Assembly: GCA_944380185.1 (NCBI GenBank)
Contig: CALWGV010000014.1
Span: forward strand, 1-39,370
DNA: 39,370 nt
Direction: 5' to 3'
From: an uncultured Lachnospiraceae bacterium
Lineage (GTDB): Bacteria > Bacillota > Clostridia > Lachnospirales > Lachnospiraceae
The position numbers and the translations under genes were made by a program. The notes under the pieces are model-generated. The model made no database searches, was not told the DNA's origin, and worked only from the letters and a program-made list of their open reading frames with translations. Below, piece by piece: positions 25,812 to 34,536 of this stretch (its first letter is position 1; each line of letters begins with the position of its first letter).

Positions 25812-25845
25812 ACAGCACCCTGAAGGTTCGTCCCCAGGGTGCTGT
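25812..25845 (-). terminator. Hairpin terminating the pepD-to-rluA-family gene run
   Basis: A perfect 11-bp inverted repeat ACAGCACCCTG/CAGGGTGCTGT with a 12-base loop begins about 40 bases after the pseudouridine synthase stop codon. The minus-strand continuation is T-rich (TTTCATTTCGGATTTTT) rather than a pure T-tract, so termination efficiency is uncertain. Confidence 0.7.
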
Positions 25846-25885
25846 CGTTGTCCCTATATGAAGTTTCTCTGAAAAGCACTGCTTC

Positions 25886-26935
25886 TTAAGTCCGTACAGC
25901 CCCCATCACTCTGCCAAAAATCTCCGGCTCCGGGGCAGTAAATTCCCGTCCGGACAGGGCGGACAGCTCACCGGTCATCTGCGGAAAGGTCAGCCGCCAG
26001 GCATGCAGAAGCTGATGCCGCACCCCCAGCCTGCGCCATCTCCGGGCGGCGTCAGCTCTTCCATATTTGAAATCTCCGATGATCGGATAACCCAGATAAG
26101 CCAGATGCGCCCGGATCTGGTGGGAACGCCCGGTGACCAATCTGACTTCAAGCCTGGTCACACCGTCCTCATCATTTAATGGGGTATACCAGGTCTCGAT
26201 GGGACGGCTATCCTGGATTGGCCGTTCCGACACCGTCACCCGGTTGGTTCTTTCGTCCTTTACCAGATACCCTTTCACATGAACAGACTGCGTGACCTTT
26301 CCTTCCACCAGGCAGAGATAATCCTTATGGACTGACCGGTCCTTAAGAATAGCTGACATGGCCTGAAGCCCCGCCATGGTCTTGCCGATAATCAGCAGAC
26401 CGCTGGTGTTGCGGTCCAGACGATTGCACACGGAGGGGTGAAATCTCTGATAATCCTCCTCGGACAACTCCCCTTTTCCCTGGAGATAAGCAAGCGCCCA
26501 CTCCACTGCCGATACATCCTCCGGTGAGGCTTTCTGGGAGAGAAGTCCTGCCGGCTTATTAAAAAGGATCACATGGCTGTCTTCATAGATGATGCCGGCG
26601 GCAAAAAGCTCAGCCATTTGATGTCCACCGTCTTTTGCTGCGATAGCCGGCGTTTGGGAGAGCCTTTTGGACTTTTTTTCGGCCGGCGTCCCGGACAGTT
26701 TTTCCGACAAGCTCTTCCCGCGAAATTTAGCCAGAGTCTCCTCCGCCAGAAACAGTCTGAGCACATCGCCTTCCGACAGTTTTTCGTTCCCCTCGCACTT
26801 TTTGCCGTTGAGCGTAATATTCTTTTTGCGCATCATCTTATAGAGAAAGCCCTTGGGCGCTTCGCTCAAATAGCGGGCCAGATATTTGTCCAGCCTCTGC
26901 CCGGCCTCCCTGACCGTGACGGTGATCTCCTGCAT
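25886..26935 (-). CDS. RluA-family pseudouridine synthase (RluC/RluD-like)
   Basis: 349 residues. These enzymes isomerise specific uridines in 23S rRNA. An N-terminal S4 RNA-binding segment (about 13-60, RLDKYLARYL) is followed by a Lys-rich linker and the catalytic domain with HPSVCNRLDRNTSG, where Asp174 is the catalytic residue. Later phrases GRSHQIRAHLAYLGYPIIGD are typical of the family. The start follows GGGAG by six bases; the upstream frame overlaps the previous gene and was dropped. It begins two bases after the ygiQ-like stop, so it is co-transcribed. The exact target uridine cannot be named. Confidence 0.93.
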   Translation of the reverse strand: MQEITVTVREAGQRLDKYLARYLSEAPKGFLYKMMRKKNITLNGKKCEGNEKLSEGDVLRLFLAEETLAKFRGKSLSEKLSGTPAEKKSKRLSQTPAIAAKDGGHQMAELFAAGIIYEDSHVILFNKPAGLLSQKASPEDVSAVEWALAYLQGKGELSEEDYQRFHPSVCNRLDRNTSGLLIIGKTMAGLQAMSAILKDRSVHKDYLCLVEGKVTQSVHVKGYLVKDERTNRVTVSERPIQDSRPIETWYTPLNDEDGVTRLEVRLVTGRSHQIRAHLAYLGYPIIGDFKYGRADAARRWRRLGVRHQLLHAWRLTFPQMTGELSALSGREFTAPEPEIFGRVMGAVRT

Positions 26936-26937
26936 CG

Positions 26938-28839
26938 TCAGCTCCCTTTCTTTTTGTGAATATTCCGAATCGTTTTCCTGCGGCCTCCCTGCTTTTGGGC
27001 AGACGGACGGCCTTGCCGTCTCTGCCCGCCTTCCCGGCTTATATCCTCCTGCCTGGGACGGATCAGACACTTTGGTCCGCAGCCGATCAGGTCGCGGCGT
27101 CCGGCTATGGTCAGCGCTTCCTCGATCAGGTCACGATTCTTCGGATCGCGATACTGAATCAAAGCCCGCTGCATGGCCTTTTCGTGTGGGCTTTTGGGCA
27201 CATAGACCGGCTCCATGGTCCGTGGATCTACACCGGTGTAATACATACAGGTGGAGATGGTGGAGGGCGTCGGGTAAAAATCCTGCACCTGCTCGGGCAT
27301 ATAGCCCAGATCGCGGACAAATTCCGCCAGCTCCACCGCCTCCTTCATCCGGCAGCCCGGATGGGAAGACATCAGATAGGGAACCAGATACTGTTTTTTA
27401 TTGATTTTCTCGTTGACCCTGCGGTAGCGGCGGGAAAACTCCTCATATACCCGGTGGGACGGCTTTCCCATCTTCTGCAGGACGGGCTCGGCCACATGCT
27501 CCGGCGCTACCTTCAGCTGACCGCTGACATGGTAGCGGCACAGCTCCTCCAGGAAAGAATCATCCTTATCTGCCAGCATATAGTCGAAGCGCAGCCCTGA
27601 CCGGATGAAAACCTTCTTTACACCCGGCAGAGCCCGCAGCCTGCGAAGCAGAGCGATGTAATCGGTATGATCCACCTCCAGATGAGGGCAGGGCTTGGGA
27701 AACAGGCATTGCCTGGTGGGACAGACGCCGCGCTTTAGCTGGGCCTTGCAGGAGGGATGACGGAAGTTGGCCGTGGGGCCGCCCACGTCATGGATGTAGC
27801 CCTTGAAATCCTTGTCCTCCGTCATTTTCCGCGCTTCATCCACGATGGAATCGTGACTGCGCACCTGGACTGTCCTGCCCTGATGGAAGGTCAGCGCGCA
27901 GAAACTGCAGCCGCCGAAACAGCCTCTGTTGCTGATCAGACTGAATTTGATCTCCCTTATAGCCGGCACCCCGCCCAGCGCCTCATAGGAGGGATGATAG
28001 GTGCGCTCATAGGGCAAAGCATAGACATCGTCCATCTCCTGGGTGGAAAGAGGCGCGCAGGGAGGATTCTGGACTACATAGAAATCCTCATATTTCTCCG
28101 CCAGACATTTGCCGTAATGGGAGTCCATGTTGCCGTATTGGATATAAAAACTCCTGGCATAGGCCAGCTTATCCGCTGCCAGCTCGCTGAAATCCGGCAG
28201 CCTCAGGATATCCGCTCCCTCCGGGAGCTTCTGGCATTTAAATACCGTACCCCGGATAAAGGTGAGCTCCCGCACCGGAAGGCCCGCGTCCAGGGCCTCG
28301 GCAATCTCCACGATGGACCGCTCTCCCATGCCGTAGCTGATCAGATCCGCTCCCGAATCGATCAGAATCGAATGGCGCAGACGGTCCGACCAGTAGTCAT
28401 AATGCGCCAGGCGGCGGAGGCTGGCCTCAATGCCGCCGATGATAATCGGTACGTTTTTGTAGACCCGGCGGATCAGCTGGCAATAGACCGCCGTGGCATA
28501 ATCCGGCCGCTTTCCCATGACACCGCCGGGCGTGTAGGCATCGGACTTTCGCCTTTTCTTGGACACCGTATAGTGGTTGACCATGGAATCCATATTTCCG
28601 GCAGTCACCAGAAACCCCAGCCTGGGGCGGCCGAAGGTCTGAATGCTTTCCGGGTTTTTCCAGTCCGGCTGAGAAATAATAGCCACGCGAAAGCCGCGAG
28701 CTTCCAGAAGTCGGCTGATAATGGCATGGCCAAAAGAAGGATGATCCACATAGGCATCCCCGATCACATAGACAAAATCCGCCTGTTCCCAGCCTCTCTC
28801 CTTCATTTCTCCGGCTGTCACCGGCAAAAATCCGCTCAT
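26938..28839 (-). CDS. ygiQ: YgiQ-family radical SAM protein
   Basis: 633 residues. The family has an N-terminal domain (about 1-290) and a radical SAM core with the 4Fe-4S cysteines C307-x3-C311-x2-C314 in NRGCFGGCSFCALTFHQGR. Additional family cysteines occur in KRGVCPTRQCLFPKPCPH. A long C-terminal tail after about 600 is Arg/Lys/Gln-rich, as often seen in this family. The reaction is not established for any member that I know. The start MSGFLPVT was chosen over a longer frame; GGAGAG lies upstream. It lies between the HAD phosphatase and the pseudouridine synthase, in an operon rich in RNA-modification genes, which could hint at an RNA-related job. Confidence 0.93.
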   Translation of the reverse strand: MSGFLPVTAGEMKERGWEQADFVYVIGDAYVDHPSFGHAIISRLLEARGFRVAIISQPDWKNPESIQTFGRPRLGFLVTAGNMDSMVNHYTVSKKRRKSDAYTPGGVMGKRPDYATAVYCQLIRRVYKNVPIIIGGIEASLRRLAHYDYWSDRLRHSILIDSGADLISYGMGERSIVEIAEALDAGLPVRELTFIRGTVFKCQKLPEGADILRLPDFSELAADKLAYARSFYIQYGNMDSHYGKCLAEKYEDFYVVQNPPCAPLSTQEMDDVYALPYERTYHPSYEALGGVPAIREIKFSLISNRGCFGGCSFCALTFHQGRTVQVRSHDSIVDEARKMTEDKDFKGYIHDVGGPTANFRHPSCKAQLKRGVCPTRQCLFPKPCPHLEVDHTDYIALLRRLRALPGVKKVFIRSGLRFDYMLADKDDSFLEELCRYHVSGQLKVAPEHVAEPVLQKMGKPSHRVYEEFSRRYRRVNEKINKKQYLVPYLMSSHPGCRMKEAVELAEFVRDLGYMPEQVQDFYPTPSTISTCMYYTGVDPRTMEPVYVPKSPHEKAMQRALIQYRDPKNRDLIEEALTIAGRRDLIGCGPKCLIRPRQEDISREGGQRRQGRPSAQKQGGRRKTIRNIHKKKGS

Positions 28840-28923
28840 CTGTCTCTCCTCTCCCTCATTTTCCCTCTCCGCCTTCCGATCAATCCGATCAAATCGGCGA
28901 CACCACACGGACAGCCCGAATTC

Positions 28924-29586
28924 TCAGATCAGATCGGTGAAATCGTGAATCACATAGTCCGAGAGCCGCCTCTTTTCCTCCATGCAGTAGGCCGAATACT
29001 CGTCCTCCACAGCGCAGACCGTCATCCCAGCCCGTTTTCCCGCCAGAATTCCCGCCGGTATATCCTCAAAAACCAGGCAGGCCGCAGGCGGTACTTCCAA
29101 CTCCATAGCTGCCCGCAGATAGATGTCCGGCGCGGGCTTTCCCGCCTGTACCTCGCAGGCTGTCACCACATAGTCGATGCCATCCGTCAGTCCTCTGGCT
29201 TCCACCGCCACGTCGATCAGCTCCCGGGAATTGCTGGTGCAGATAGCCGTCCGAAAGCCCTGAGCCTTGAGCCAGAAGACAAAATCCCTGGCCCCCGGCT
29301 TCAGCGGGATCTCATCTCGGTATTTTGCGTAGGCCATTTCATTCCAGATCGCCTTGATCTCCTCCTCACTCTCCCGCAGGCCAAAGGTCTTACGAAAGTA
29401 ATGGGCCGTCTCCGAAAAGCTCATCCCCTCGATATCCTCCTGGAGCTGCTCGGGCAGAGTAAGCCCATACCGCCCCAGAAACTCCACGTCGATGGCCCGC
29501 CAGATCCACATGGAATCTGCCAGCGTTCCATCCATATCAAAAAGCACTGCCTTTTTTCCTTCAAGCATCTGACCGCGAAGCATCAT
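28924..29586 (-). CDS. HAD-superfamily phosphatase, beta-phosphoglucomutase-like (subfamily IA)
   Basis: 220 residues. Motif I is FDMDGTLADS with the two catalytic Asp residues, motif II is TSNS, the Lys of motif III is in GKPAPDIY, and motif IV is VFEDIPAGI. The helical cap between motifs I and II is typical of subfamily IA. Substrates vary across the family (sugar phosphates, phosphoglycolate) and cannot be read from the sequence. Tandem ATGs at 29584-29586 and 29581-29583 follow GGGGAGGAG. The gene is 49 bases after the methyltransferase gene. Confidence 0.9.
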   Translation of the reverse strand: MMLRGQMLEGKKAVLFDMDGTLADSMWIWRAIDVEFLGRYGLTLPEQLQEDIEGMSFSETAHYFRKTFGLRESEEEIKAIWNEMAYAKYRDEIPLKPGARDFVFWLKAQGFRTAICTSNSRELIDVAVEARGLTDGIDYVVTACEVQAGKPAPDIYLRAAMELEVPPAACLVFEDIPAGILAGKRAGMTVCAVEDEYSAYCMEEKRRLSDYVIHDFTDLI

Positions 29587-29635
29587 CCTGCATCTCCTCC
29601 CCTGCAATCCTATGTGCTGCTTTTGTGTCTCTATC

Positions 29636-31012
29636 TCACTGCATCCGCCAGCCCGGCGCATATTTATTTTTCAGCGTATCGCCAGTTCTCTTGGCAAACC
29701 CCAGAGACAGGCCTGCCAAAAGCACCAGGCACCAGCCGTCCCCGCCCCGCGAGACAGCTCCGTCAGCCTGCAGAGTCTCCCCCTTCAGGTAACGCACCGC
29801 TCTCCCGTCATCGGCCGCCAAATCCACTGTATTGGCAAAGAGGGCGCCGTCCAGATACATGGCCAGAGCCTGAGATGGCTCAAACCGGCCATTTTTTAAT
29901 TCTCCCAGCAGCAGACCCGTACGCAGATATCGAAGACGCGGCAAGATCTCTGCATATGCCGGCAGCTCGTAGAGCTGACCATCCCTCACCCTCCATCTTT
30001 CCCGGCAGAATTTCTGACTCGTAAGGCAGAAAAATGCCTCACAGCTCTCCTTCTCCTTTTTGCCGAGAGCGCTGTAGGCCATAAAACCGCTGTCCTTCCC
30101 ACTGTCTTCTGCCCGGGTCAAATCCCCGCGCTCTCGCTCAAAGGAAGCTGCATACTGGCCTTCGGCCTGCTCTCGGTGCGGCATCAGCTTGCGCTGACCG
30201 GTCAAATGCAGCTGCCTGTATTCCTGCTCAAGCCAGGCTGCATTCTCCTCGTCCTCTCTCCGGTTAAAGGTGCAGGTGGAATAGACGAGACGGCCTCCGG
30301 GCTTCAGCATTTTCACCGCCGCGGAAAGAATCTGCCGCTGAAGAGGCGCATAATAGTCCGGTCCCTTTCGCTCCCATTCCTGCCGCATAGACGGCTCCCG
30401 GCGAAACATGCCCTCGCCGGAACAGGGGGCATCCACCAGAATCCGGTCAAAATATTCGGGGAAAACAGCCGCCAGATTCTCCGGACTCTCCGCCGTCACC
30501 AGGATCTGGCTGGCCCCGAAGCGCTCCAAATTTCTGACGACAGCCCGCCCTCTGGAAGCGCTGATATCATTGGACACCAAAAGCCCGCAATCCCCCATAT
30601 CGTCAAGAAGCTGGGTGGACTTGCCGCCGGGGGCCGCACACAGATCCAGGACCCGGTCGCCGGGCCGAACCTCCAGCATAGCCGCCGGCAGCATGGCACT
30701 GGGCTCCTGAATATAGTAAAGTCCGGCAAAATGCAGGGGGTCCGACCCGGGCCCCCTGCCTGCATGATCCTCATCGGACCGGCTGTCCTCCACATATCTC
30801 CCTTTGGCGCACCAGCTGACTGCATTGCCCAGGGACAATCTTTCCAGGACTTTCCTCTGTCCGCCCTCATCGCCGCCGCACAGAGCGCCGAGCCGCCGTT
30901 TAGACAGCCGCAGCCCCCGAACCGGCGCTTCCTCACAAGCCTGCCGAAAGGCAGCCCACTGTTCCCCCAGCTCCTCCTGCATTTGTGTCACAAAATCCCG
31001 GGGCAGCTCCAT
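29636..31012 (-). CDS. RsmF/YebU-type rRNA (cytosine-C5) methyltransferase
   Basis: 458 residues of the NOL1/NOP2/Sun class. The SAM-binding site is DLCAAPGGKS (about 123-132). The two catalytic cysteines are Cys197 in DAPCSGEGMFRR and Cys247 in STCTFNRREDE. The ~170-residue C-terminal extension, with an RsmF/PUA-like arrangement ending near GLSLGFAKRTGDTLKNKY, distinguishes it from RsmB. It probably methylates a 16S rRNA cytosine; the position is not known. GGAGG is seven bases before ATG. It follows the alarmone synthetase gene by 30 bases. Confidence 0.92.
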   Translation of the reverse strand: MELPRDFVTQMQEELGEQWAAFRQACEEAPVRGLRLSKRRLGALCGGDEGGQRKVLERLSLGNAVSWCAKGRYVEDSRSDEDHAGRGPGSDPLHFAGLYYIQEPSAMLPAAMLEVRPGDRVLDLCAAPGGKSTQLLDDMGDCGLLVSNDISASRGRAVVRNLERFGASQILVTAESPENLAAVFPEYFDRILVDAPCSGEGMFRREPSMRQEWERKGPDYYAPLQRQILSAAVKMLKPGGRLVYSTCTFNRREDEENAAWLEQEYRQLHLTGQRKLMPHREQAEGQYAASFERERGDLTRAEDSGKDSGFMAYSALGKKEKESCEAFFCLTSQKFCRERWRVRDGQLYELPAYAEILPRLRYLRTGLLLGELKNGRFEPSQALAMYLDGALFANTVDLAADDGRAVRYLKGETLQADGAVSRGGDGWCLVLLAGLSLGFAKRTGDTLKNKYAPGWRMQ

Positions 31013-31042
31013 CCATTATCCTCCTTCTCGAACGAAAGACCA

Positions 31043-31846
31043 TCAGGCCAGCTTCTGGGCCTTTTTGTCCGCAGCCAGTTCATCCAGCCTGCGGCCAAAC
31101 TCCCGAAGCTTTTCCTTGTCTCCGCTCTTGTAGATATCGTAAAATTCTCGCTGAATATTCAGCATGGCATCCTGATCGGCGATGTGGTACAGATTCTGCA
31201 GATTGTTCAGGATATCCGCCACATTGACCGCATCCTTGCGGAACTTGTTCTGGGAATCCATCACTTCCTCGCGGATAGAGGACATCTCATTGTCCAAACG
31301 CTGAACCGCCTGGGCTGAGGCCGTCAGCCTGTCCCGGACAGTCTTAGGGATATCCCCGTTGTACTTATACTGCAGCGAGTGCTCGATCACCGCCCAAAAA
31401 TTCATAGCCAGGGTACGGATCTGGATCTCCGCCTTGATCCGCCGGCAGCCGTATATGGTCTGCACATCATAGAGGACGTTGACGTGATAGCTGCGATAGC
31501 CGCTCTCCTTGGGACGAGAGATATAGTCTCTCTCGCTGACTACAGTCAGGTCCCGCATCTGCCGGATGATGCCCACCACCGTCATGATGTCCTCCTCAAA
31601 CTGACAGATGATCCGAATGCCGGCTATATCGTCGATTCGTTCTTCGATCTCCTCCAGCTCCACTCTCTTGCGGTTGGCCTTGTCCAAAATACTGGAAATC
31701 GTCTTGACCCGTCCTGTCACTTCCTCAATAGGCGAATAGCGGCTGGCCGCCCGATAATCCGTCATCATCCGGCGAAATTTGATCACCAGCTCCTCCACCG
31801 CCAGCTCATAGGGAGCCAGCTTTTCTCTCCAGGCGTACAATTCCAT
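31043..31846 (-). CDS. Small alarmone synthetase (RelQ/YjbM-type GTP pyrophosphokinase)
   Basis: 267 residues. It contains only the RelA/SpoT synthetase domain, with no HD hydrolase, TGS or ACT domain, so it should make (p)ppGpp or related alarmones but not degrade them. Family motifs: the ATP-binding GRVKTISSILDKANRK region, IDDIAGIRII, the G-loop SGYRSYHVNV and EIQIRTLAMNFWAVIEHSLQYK with the catalytic Glu. It is longer than Bacillus RelQ (211) because of a helical C-terminal tail. The start follows AAGGAG. It sits in a run with rRNA-modification enzymes and the M23 peptidase, perhaps linking them to stress or growth-rate control. Confidence 0.92.
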   Translation of the reverse strand: MELYAWREKLAPYELAVEELVIKFRRMMTDYRAASRYSPIEEVTGRVKTISSILDKANRKRVELEEIEERIDDIAGIRIICQFEEDIMTVVGIIRQMRDLTVVSERDYISRPKESGYRSYHVNVLYDVQTIYGCRRIKAEIQIRTLAMNFWAVIEHSLQYKYNGDIPKTVRDRLTASAQAVQRLDNEMSSIREEVMDSQNKFRKDAVNVADILNNLQNLYHIADQDAMLNIQREFYDIYKSGDKEKLREFGRRLDELAADKKAQKLA

Positions 31847-31892
31847 AAATACACATCTCCTTTTCGGCTATCTCCTTTTTCGATCATCTCCC

Positions 31893-32807
31893 TCACGGCG
31901 ATGCCGACAATTCCGCGAACTCATACTCCGCGGTTTTTACCTCTTTCCCCTCCAGATAGAGAAGCAGATAATAAGGATTTACGCTCAAATCCTCCTGCCC
32001 CTCCACCGGGATATAAATTCCCACATGCAGATGGGTGGCAAAGTTGCCGCTGGTCCCCTCTGCGTCGCTGTACCCGGTGGAACCCATGCGGCCCAGCTCG
32101 TCACCGGCCTCCACCCTGGTCCCCGCCCCTATCCCCTCGGCGTAGGAAGCCATATGGGCATAATAATAGTATATCCCGCTGTCGCTGCGTATTCCGACCC
32201 GCCAGCCGCCCAGGGGCAGCCAGCCGATCTGTTCCACAACACCGTCTGTCATGCTGCAGACCGGATAGGTGCCGTCCGCATAATGATCGCCCATCAAATC
32301 GCAACCCTCATGGCGGCGGTCACCGCCGTAAGTCCTGGGGTCTCCCCAGCCGTCAGTATAGGTGACAAAGAGGCAGGACGGGTCTGCATTGCGCGGAATC
32401 GGAAACACCTCCAGATCCTCGGCCAGTGCTCCATAAACAGCGGCAAGCTGCGCAAAGCCGCCCTCATCCTCCGCCAGAAGCTCCTCCCGGATCTCCTCAT
32501 AGCGCCCGGTCTCCAGTCCCTCAGCCCGGATACCAGCCAGATCATAGTCCGCAGCCGCCATCCACACGGTCAGCGCCTCCCCTGGCTCTTCATCCTGCTC
32601 TGCGGCCCATCGCAGGATCTCCCCGAAGCCTTCTTTTCCAAAATCCATGGCGCGGACGAATTCGTCATCGGGTCCCCGCAAGACAGTTCCCGCCCAGGTA
32701 TAAGAACCCAGCCCCCGGAAATAATCATGAAAGGACAGAATCAAAAGCCCCAGACATACCAATGCCGGCAGATAAAGCAAGGCCGCAGCAAATCTTTTTT
32801 TCTCCAA
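31893..32807 (-). CDS. Membrane-anchored M23-family metallopeptidase
   Basis: 304 residues. A signal anchor (MEKKRFAAALLYLPALVCLG) is followed by a ~130-residue helical region and the lysostaphin-type peptidase domain. The zinc ligands are visible: His166-x3-Asp170 in RRHEGCD and His261 of HLHVG, with His259 as the catalytic base. M23 enzymes cut peptide cross-links in peptidoglycan. The start appears to be TTG at 32805-32807, preceded by GGGGGTGG; no ATG gives a plausible membrane segment. It may act in growth or spore peptidoglycan remodelling, but no sporulation-specific signal was seen. Confidence 0.85.
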   Translation of the reverse strand: MEKKRFAAALLYLPALVCLGLLILSFHDYFRGLGSYTWAGTVLRGPDDEFVRAMDFGKEGFGEILRWAAEQDEEPGEALTVWMAAADYDLAGIRAEGLETGRYEEIREELLAEDEGGFAQLAAVYGALAEDLEVFPIPRNADPSCLFVTYTDGWGDPRTYGGDRRHEGCDLMGDHYADGTYPVCSMTDGVVEQIGWLPLGGWRVGIRSDSGIYYYYAHMASYAEGIGAGTRVEAGDELGRMGSTGYSDAEGTSGNFATHLHVGIYIPVEGQEDLSVNPYYLLLYLEGKEVKTAEYEFAELSASP

Positions 32808-32903
32808 ACGACACCACCCCCTGTACTGCTTCGAGGCCCTGTATAAGGGACAGGCCCCTCAATCAGTATATGCCGCAGGCGGTCGTATCTTGCCTTGGTG
32901 CCG

Positions 32904-34358
32904 TCAGTCTTTCAATCTTCTGAGTACCTCGCACAGGAGATTCCAGGTCCGCTCCACAGAGGCAATGTTCAGTCTCTCCGACGCGGTATGGATATCCCTC
33001 ATATCCGGTCCAATGGAGATCATATCCATCCCCGGCTTCTTATCATCAAACAGGCCGCATTCCAGACCTGCATGGATGGCCTGCACCTGCATCTTCTTTC
33101 CCGTCTGCTCCTCATATACGGCGCAGAGTACATCCCTCAGATGGGACTCCGCCCGGAATTTCCACTCGGGATATTCCGATGTGGACTCAGCCTCTCCCCC
33201 CAGAAGCTCGCAGAGAAACTCCAGCTTATGGCAGAGCAGATACTTGCGGGAACGCACAGAGCTGCGAATGGAGAAATGAGCCACAAAGGCTTCGTCGGCA
33301 AGCTCCATGATCCCCAGATTCAGAGAAGTCTCCACCAGGCCCTCGATCTGATGGCTCATGGCCTGCACGCCATTGGGGCAGGAATTCAGGAAAAACAGCA
33401 CCTTGGTGGTGGAAGCCGGCGTCAGCGCATTTTCTTCTTTCTCTCCCTCCGCCTCGCATACAATGGCTATATCGGGGTCCTGCACGGCAAATTCACCCTT
33501 CAGATCGCACTCCACAGCGCGGATGACCCTCTCCAGCTCCCCCTCATCGCCCTTTTTGATCAGAATGCGGGCCTCGCAGAGCCTGGGAATCGCATTGTCC
33601 TTGAGCCCGCCTTTCATCGAGCAGATGACCATAGACATCTCACGGCCAATCTCATAGAGGAGTCTGCCCATCAAAATGTCGGCATTTCCTCTCTCCTTAT
33701 CGATCTCCGAACCGCTGTGGCCGCCCTTCAGGCCGGTGATCTCCAGACGGTAAGCCATTCCTTCCGTCTCCCGGCGCTCCACCGGCAGAGTACAGATCTT
33801 GCGCAGGCCGCCGGCACAGCTGGCCAGAACCGTTCCCTCCTCCTCAGAGTCCAGATTCAGGAGATACTTGCCCTGCAAAACGGACATATCCAGGGCATAA
33901 GCCCCATCCATCCCCGTCTCCTCCTCCACCGTGAATACGCACTCCAGAGCCGGATGAGGCAGACTATCGTCTTCCAGAAGAGCCAGCGCATAGGCAATAG
34001 CAATGCCGTCATCTCCGCCCAAAGTCGTATCTCTGGCTCCCACCCAGCCGTCCTCCACAAAGAGATCCAGGGAATCCTTCAGAAAGTCATGGCTGCTGTC
34101 CGGCGTCTTCTCCGCCACCATGTCCAGATGTCCCTGTACGATGACAGCCGGTGCATTCTCATACCCGGGAGCCGCCGGCTTGAAAATAATCACATTGCCC
34201 ACTTCATCCTGGATACAGCGCAGACCTCTCTCCCCGGCAAAATTCGCACAGTAATCGCTGATCTGTCTGGTGTTGCCCGAGCCATGAGGGATACGGCACA
34301 GCTCCTCAAAATAATACCATACGCGTTCAGGCTCAAGGCCTGCCAGTTTTCTTTCCAT
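32904..34358 (-). CDS. pepD: Aminoacyl-histidine dipeptidase (beta-Ala-His dipeptidase)
   Basis: 484 residues of the M20 metallopeptidase family. Metal ligands and catalytic residues appear in order: QGHLDMV, LGGDDG (bridging Asp), VEEETG (catalytic Glu and ligand), NLDSEEE, and a C-terminal HAGLECGLF His. PepD degrades Xaa-His and other dipeptides in the cytosol. The ATG follows GGAGG by about twelve bases and is two bases after the stop of a 39-codon upstream ORF, so translation may be coupled. It is the first or second gene of the long run ending at 25812. Confidence 0.96.
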   Translation of the reverse strand: MERKLAGLEPERVWYYFEELCRIPHGSGNTRQISDYCANFAGERGLRCIQDEVGNVIIFKPAAPGYENAPAVIVQGHLDMVAEKTPDSSHDFLKDSLDLFVEDGWVGARDTTLGGDDGIAIAYALALLEDDSLPHPALECVFTVEEETGMDGAYALDMSVLQGKYLLNLDSEEEGTVLASCAGGLRKICTLPVERRETEGMAYRLEITGLKGGHSGSEIDKERGNADILMGRLLYEIGREMSMVICSMKGGLKDNAIPRLCEARILIKKGDEGELERVIRAVECDLKGEFAVQDPDIAIVCEAEGEKEENALTPASTTKVLFFLNSCPNGVQAMSHQIEGLVETSLNLGIMELADEAFVAHFSIRSSVRSRKYLLCHKLEFLCELLGGEAESTSEYPEWKFRAESHLRDVLCAVYEEQTGKKMQVQAIHAGLECGLFDDKKPGMDMISIGPDMRDIHTASERLNIASVERTWNLLCEVLRRLKD

Positions 34359-34360
34359 TA

Positions 34361-34480
34361 TTATATATAACCTCCAATTTTATATGTCACGTGTTTCATC
34401 TGTCTGCCGCGAACATCCGGTTCAGTCTCTTGGCTCTTGCCTTTATAGCTTTTGCCTTTATAGCCTTTACCTTCTGTCAT
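34361..34480 (-). CDS. 39-codon small ORF upstream of pepD with tandem Lys/Gly/Tyr repeats
   Basis: ATG at 34478-34480 is preceded by AGGAAGGG eight bases upstream, and the frame runs 39 codons to TAA at 34361-34363, two bases before the pepD ATG. The product is basic and starts MTEGKGYKGKSYKGKSQE, with the unit YKGKS repeated; the DNA shows a matching ~15-bp tandem repeat on the other strand. The pepD ribosome binding site lies within its last codons. It has no membrane helix. It may be a leader peptide that couples translation to pepD or a functional small protein. I do not recognise a family; conservation would settle whether it is real. Confidence 0.5.
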   Translation of the reverse strand: MTEGKGYKGKSYKGKSQETEPDVRGRQMKHVTYKIGGYI

Positions 34481-34502
34481 TCGCTGCACCCTTCCTATTG
34501 TG

Positions 34503-34531
34503 ACATATCTGTCTGAAAAAATCAATATACT
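34503..34531 (+). promoter_or_regulatory. Possible sigma-E-like promoter of the ylbJ-like gene
   Basis: ACATATC (34503-34509), a 14-base spacer and AATATACT (34524-34531) resemble a sigma-E promoter. The predicted start falls at or within a base or two of the ATG at 34537, so the message could be leaderless. Moderate to weak match. Confidence 0.4.
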
Positions 34532-34536
34532 ATGAT

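Noticed and set aside
27757-30024. 755-codon open frame on the plus strand opposite ygiQ, HAD and rsmF genes
   Set aside because: It spans three genes with strong motifs and good ribosome binding sites on the minus strand and has no recognisable domain of its own.
32895-34370. 491-codon open frame on the plus strand opposite pepD
   Set aside because: It is a shadow of pepD: composition is biased, and the M20 motifs are on the other strand.
34439-34470. Tandem 15-bp direct repeats as an operator array
   Set aside because: The repeat period is a multiple of three and falls in-frame inside a small ORF with a ribosome binding site, which explains it better.
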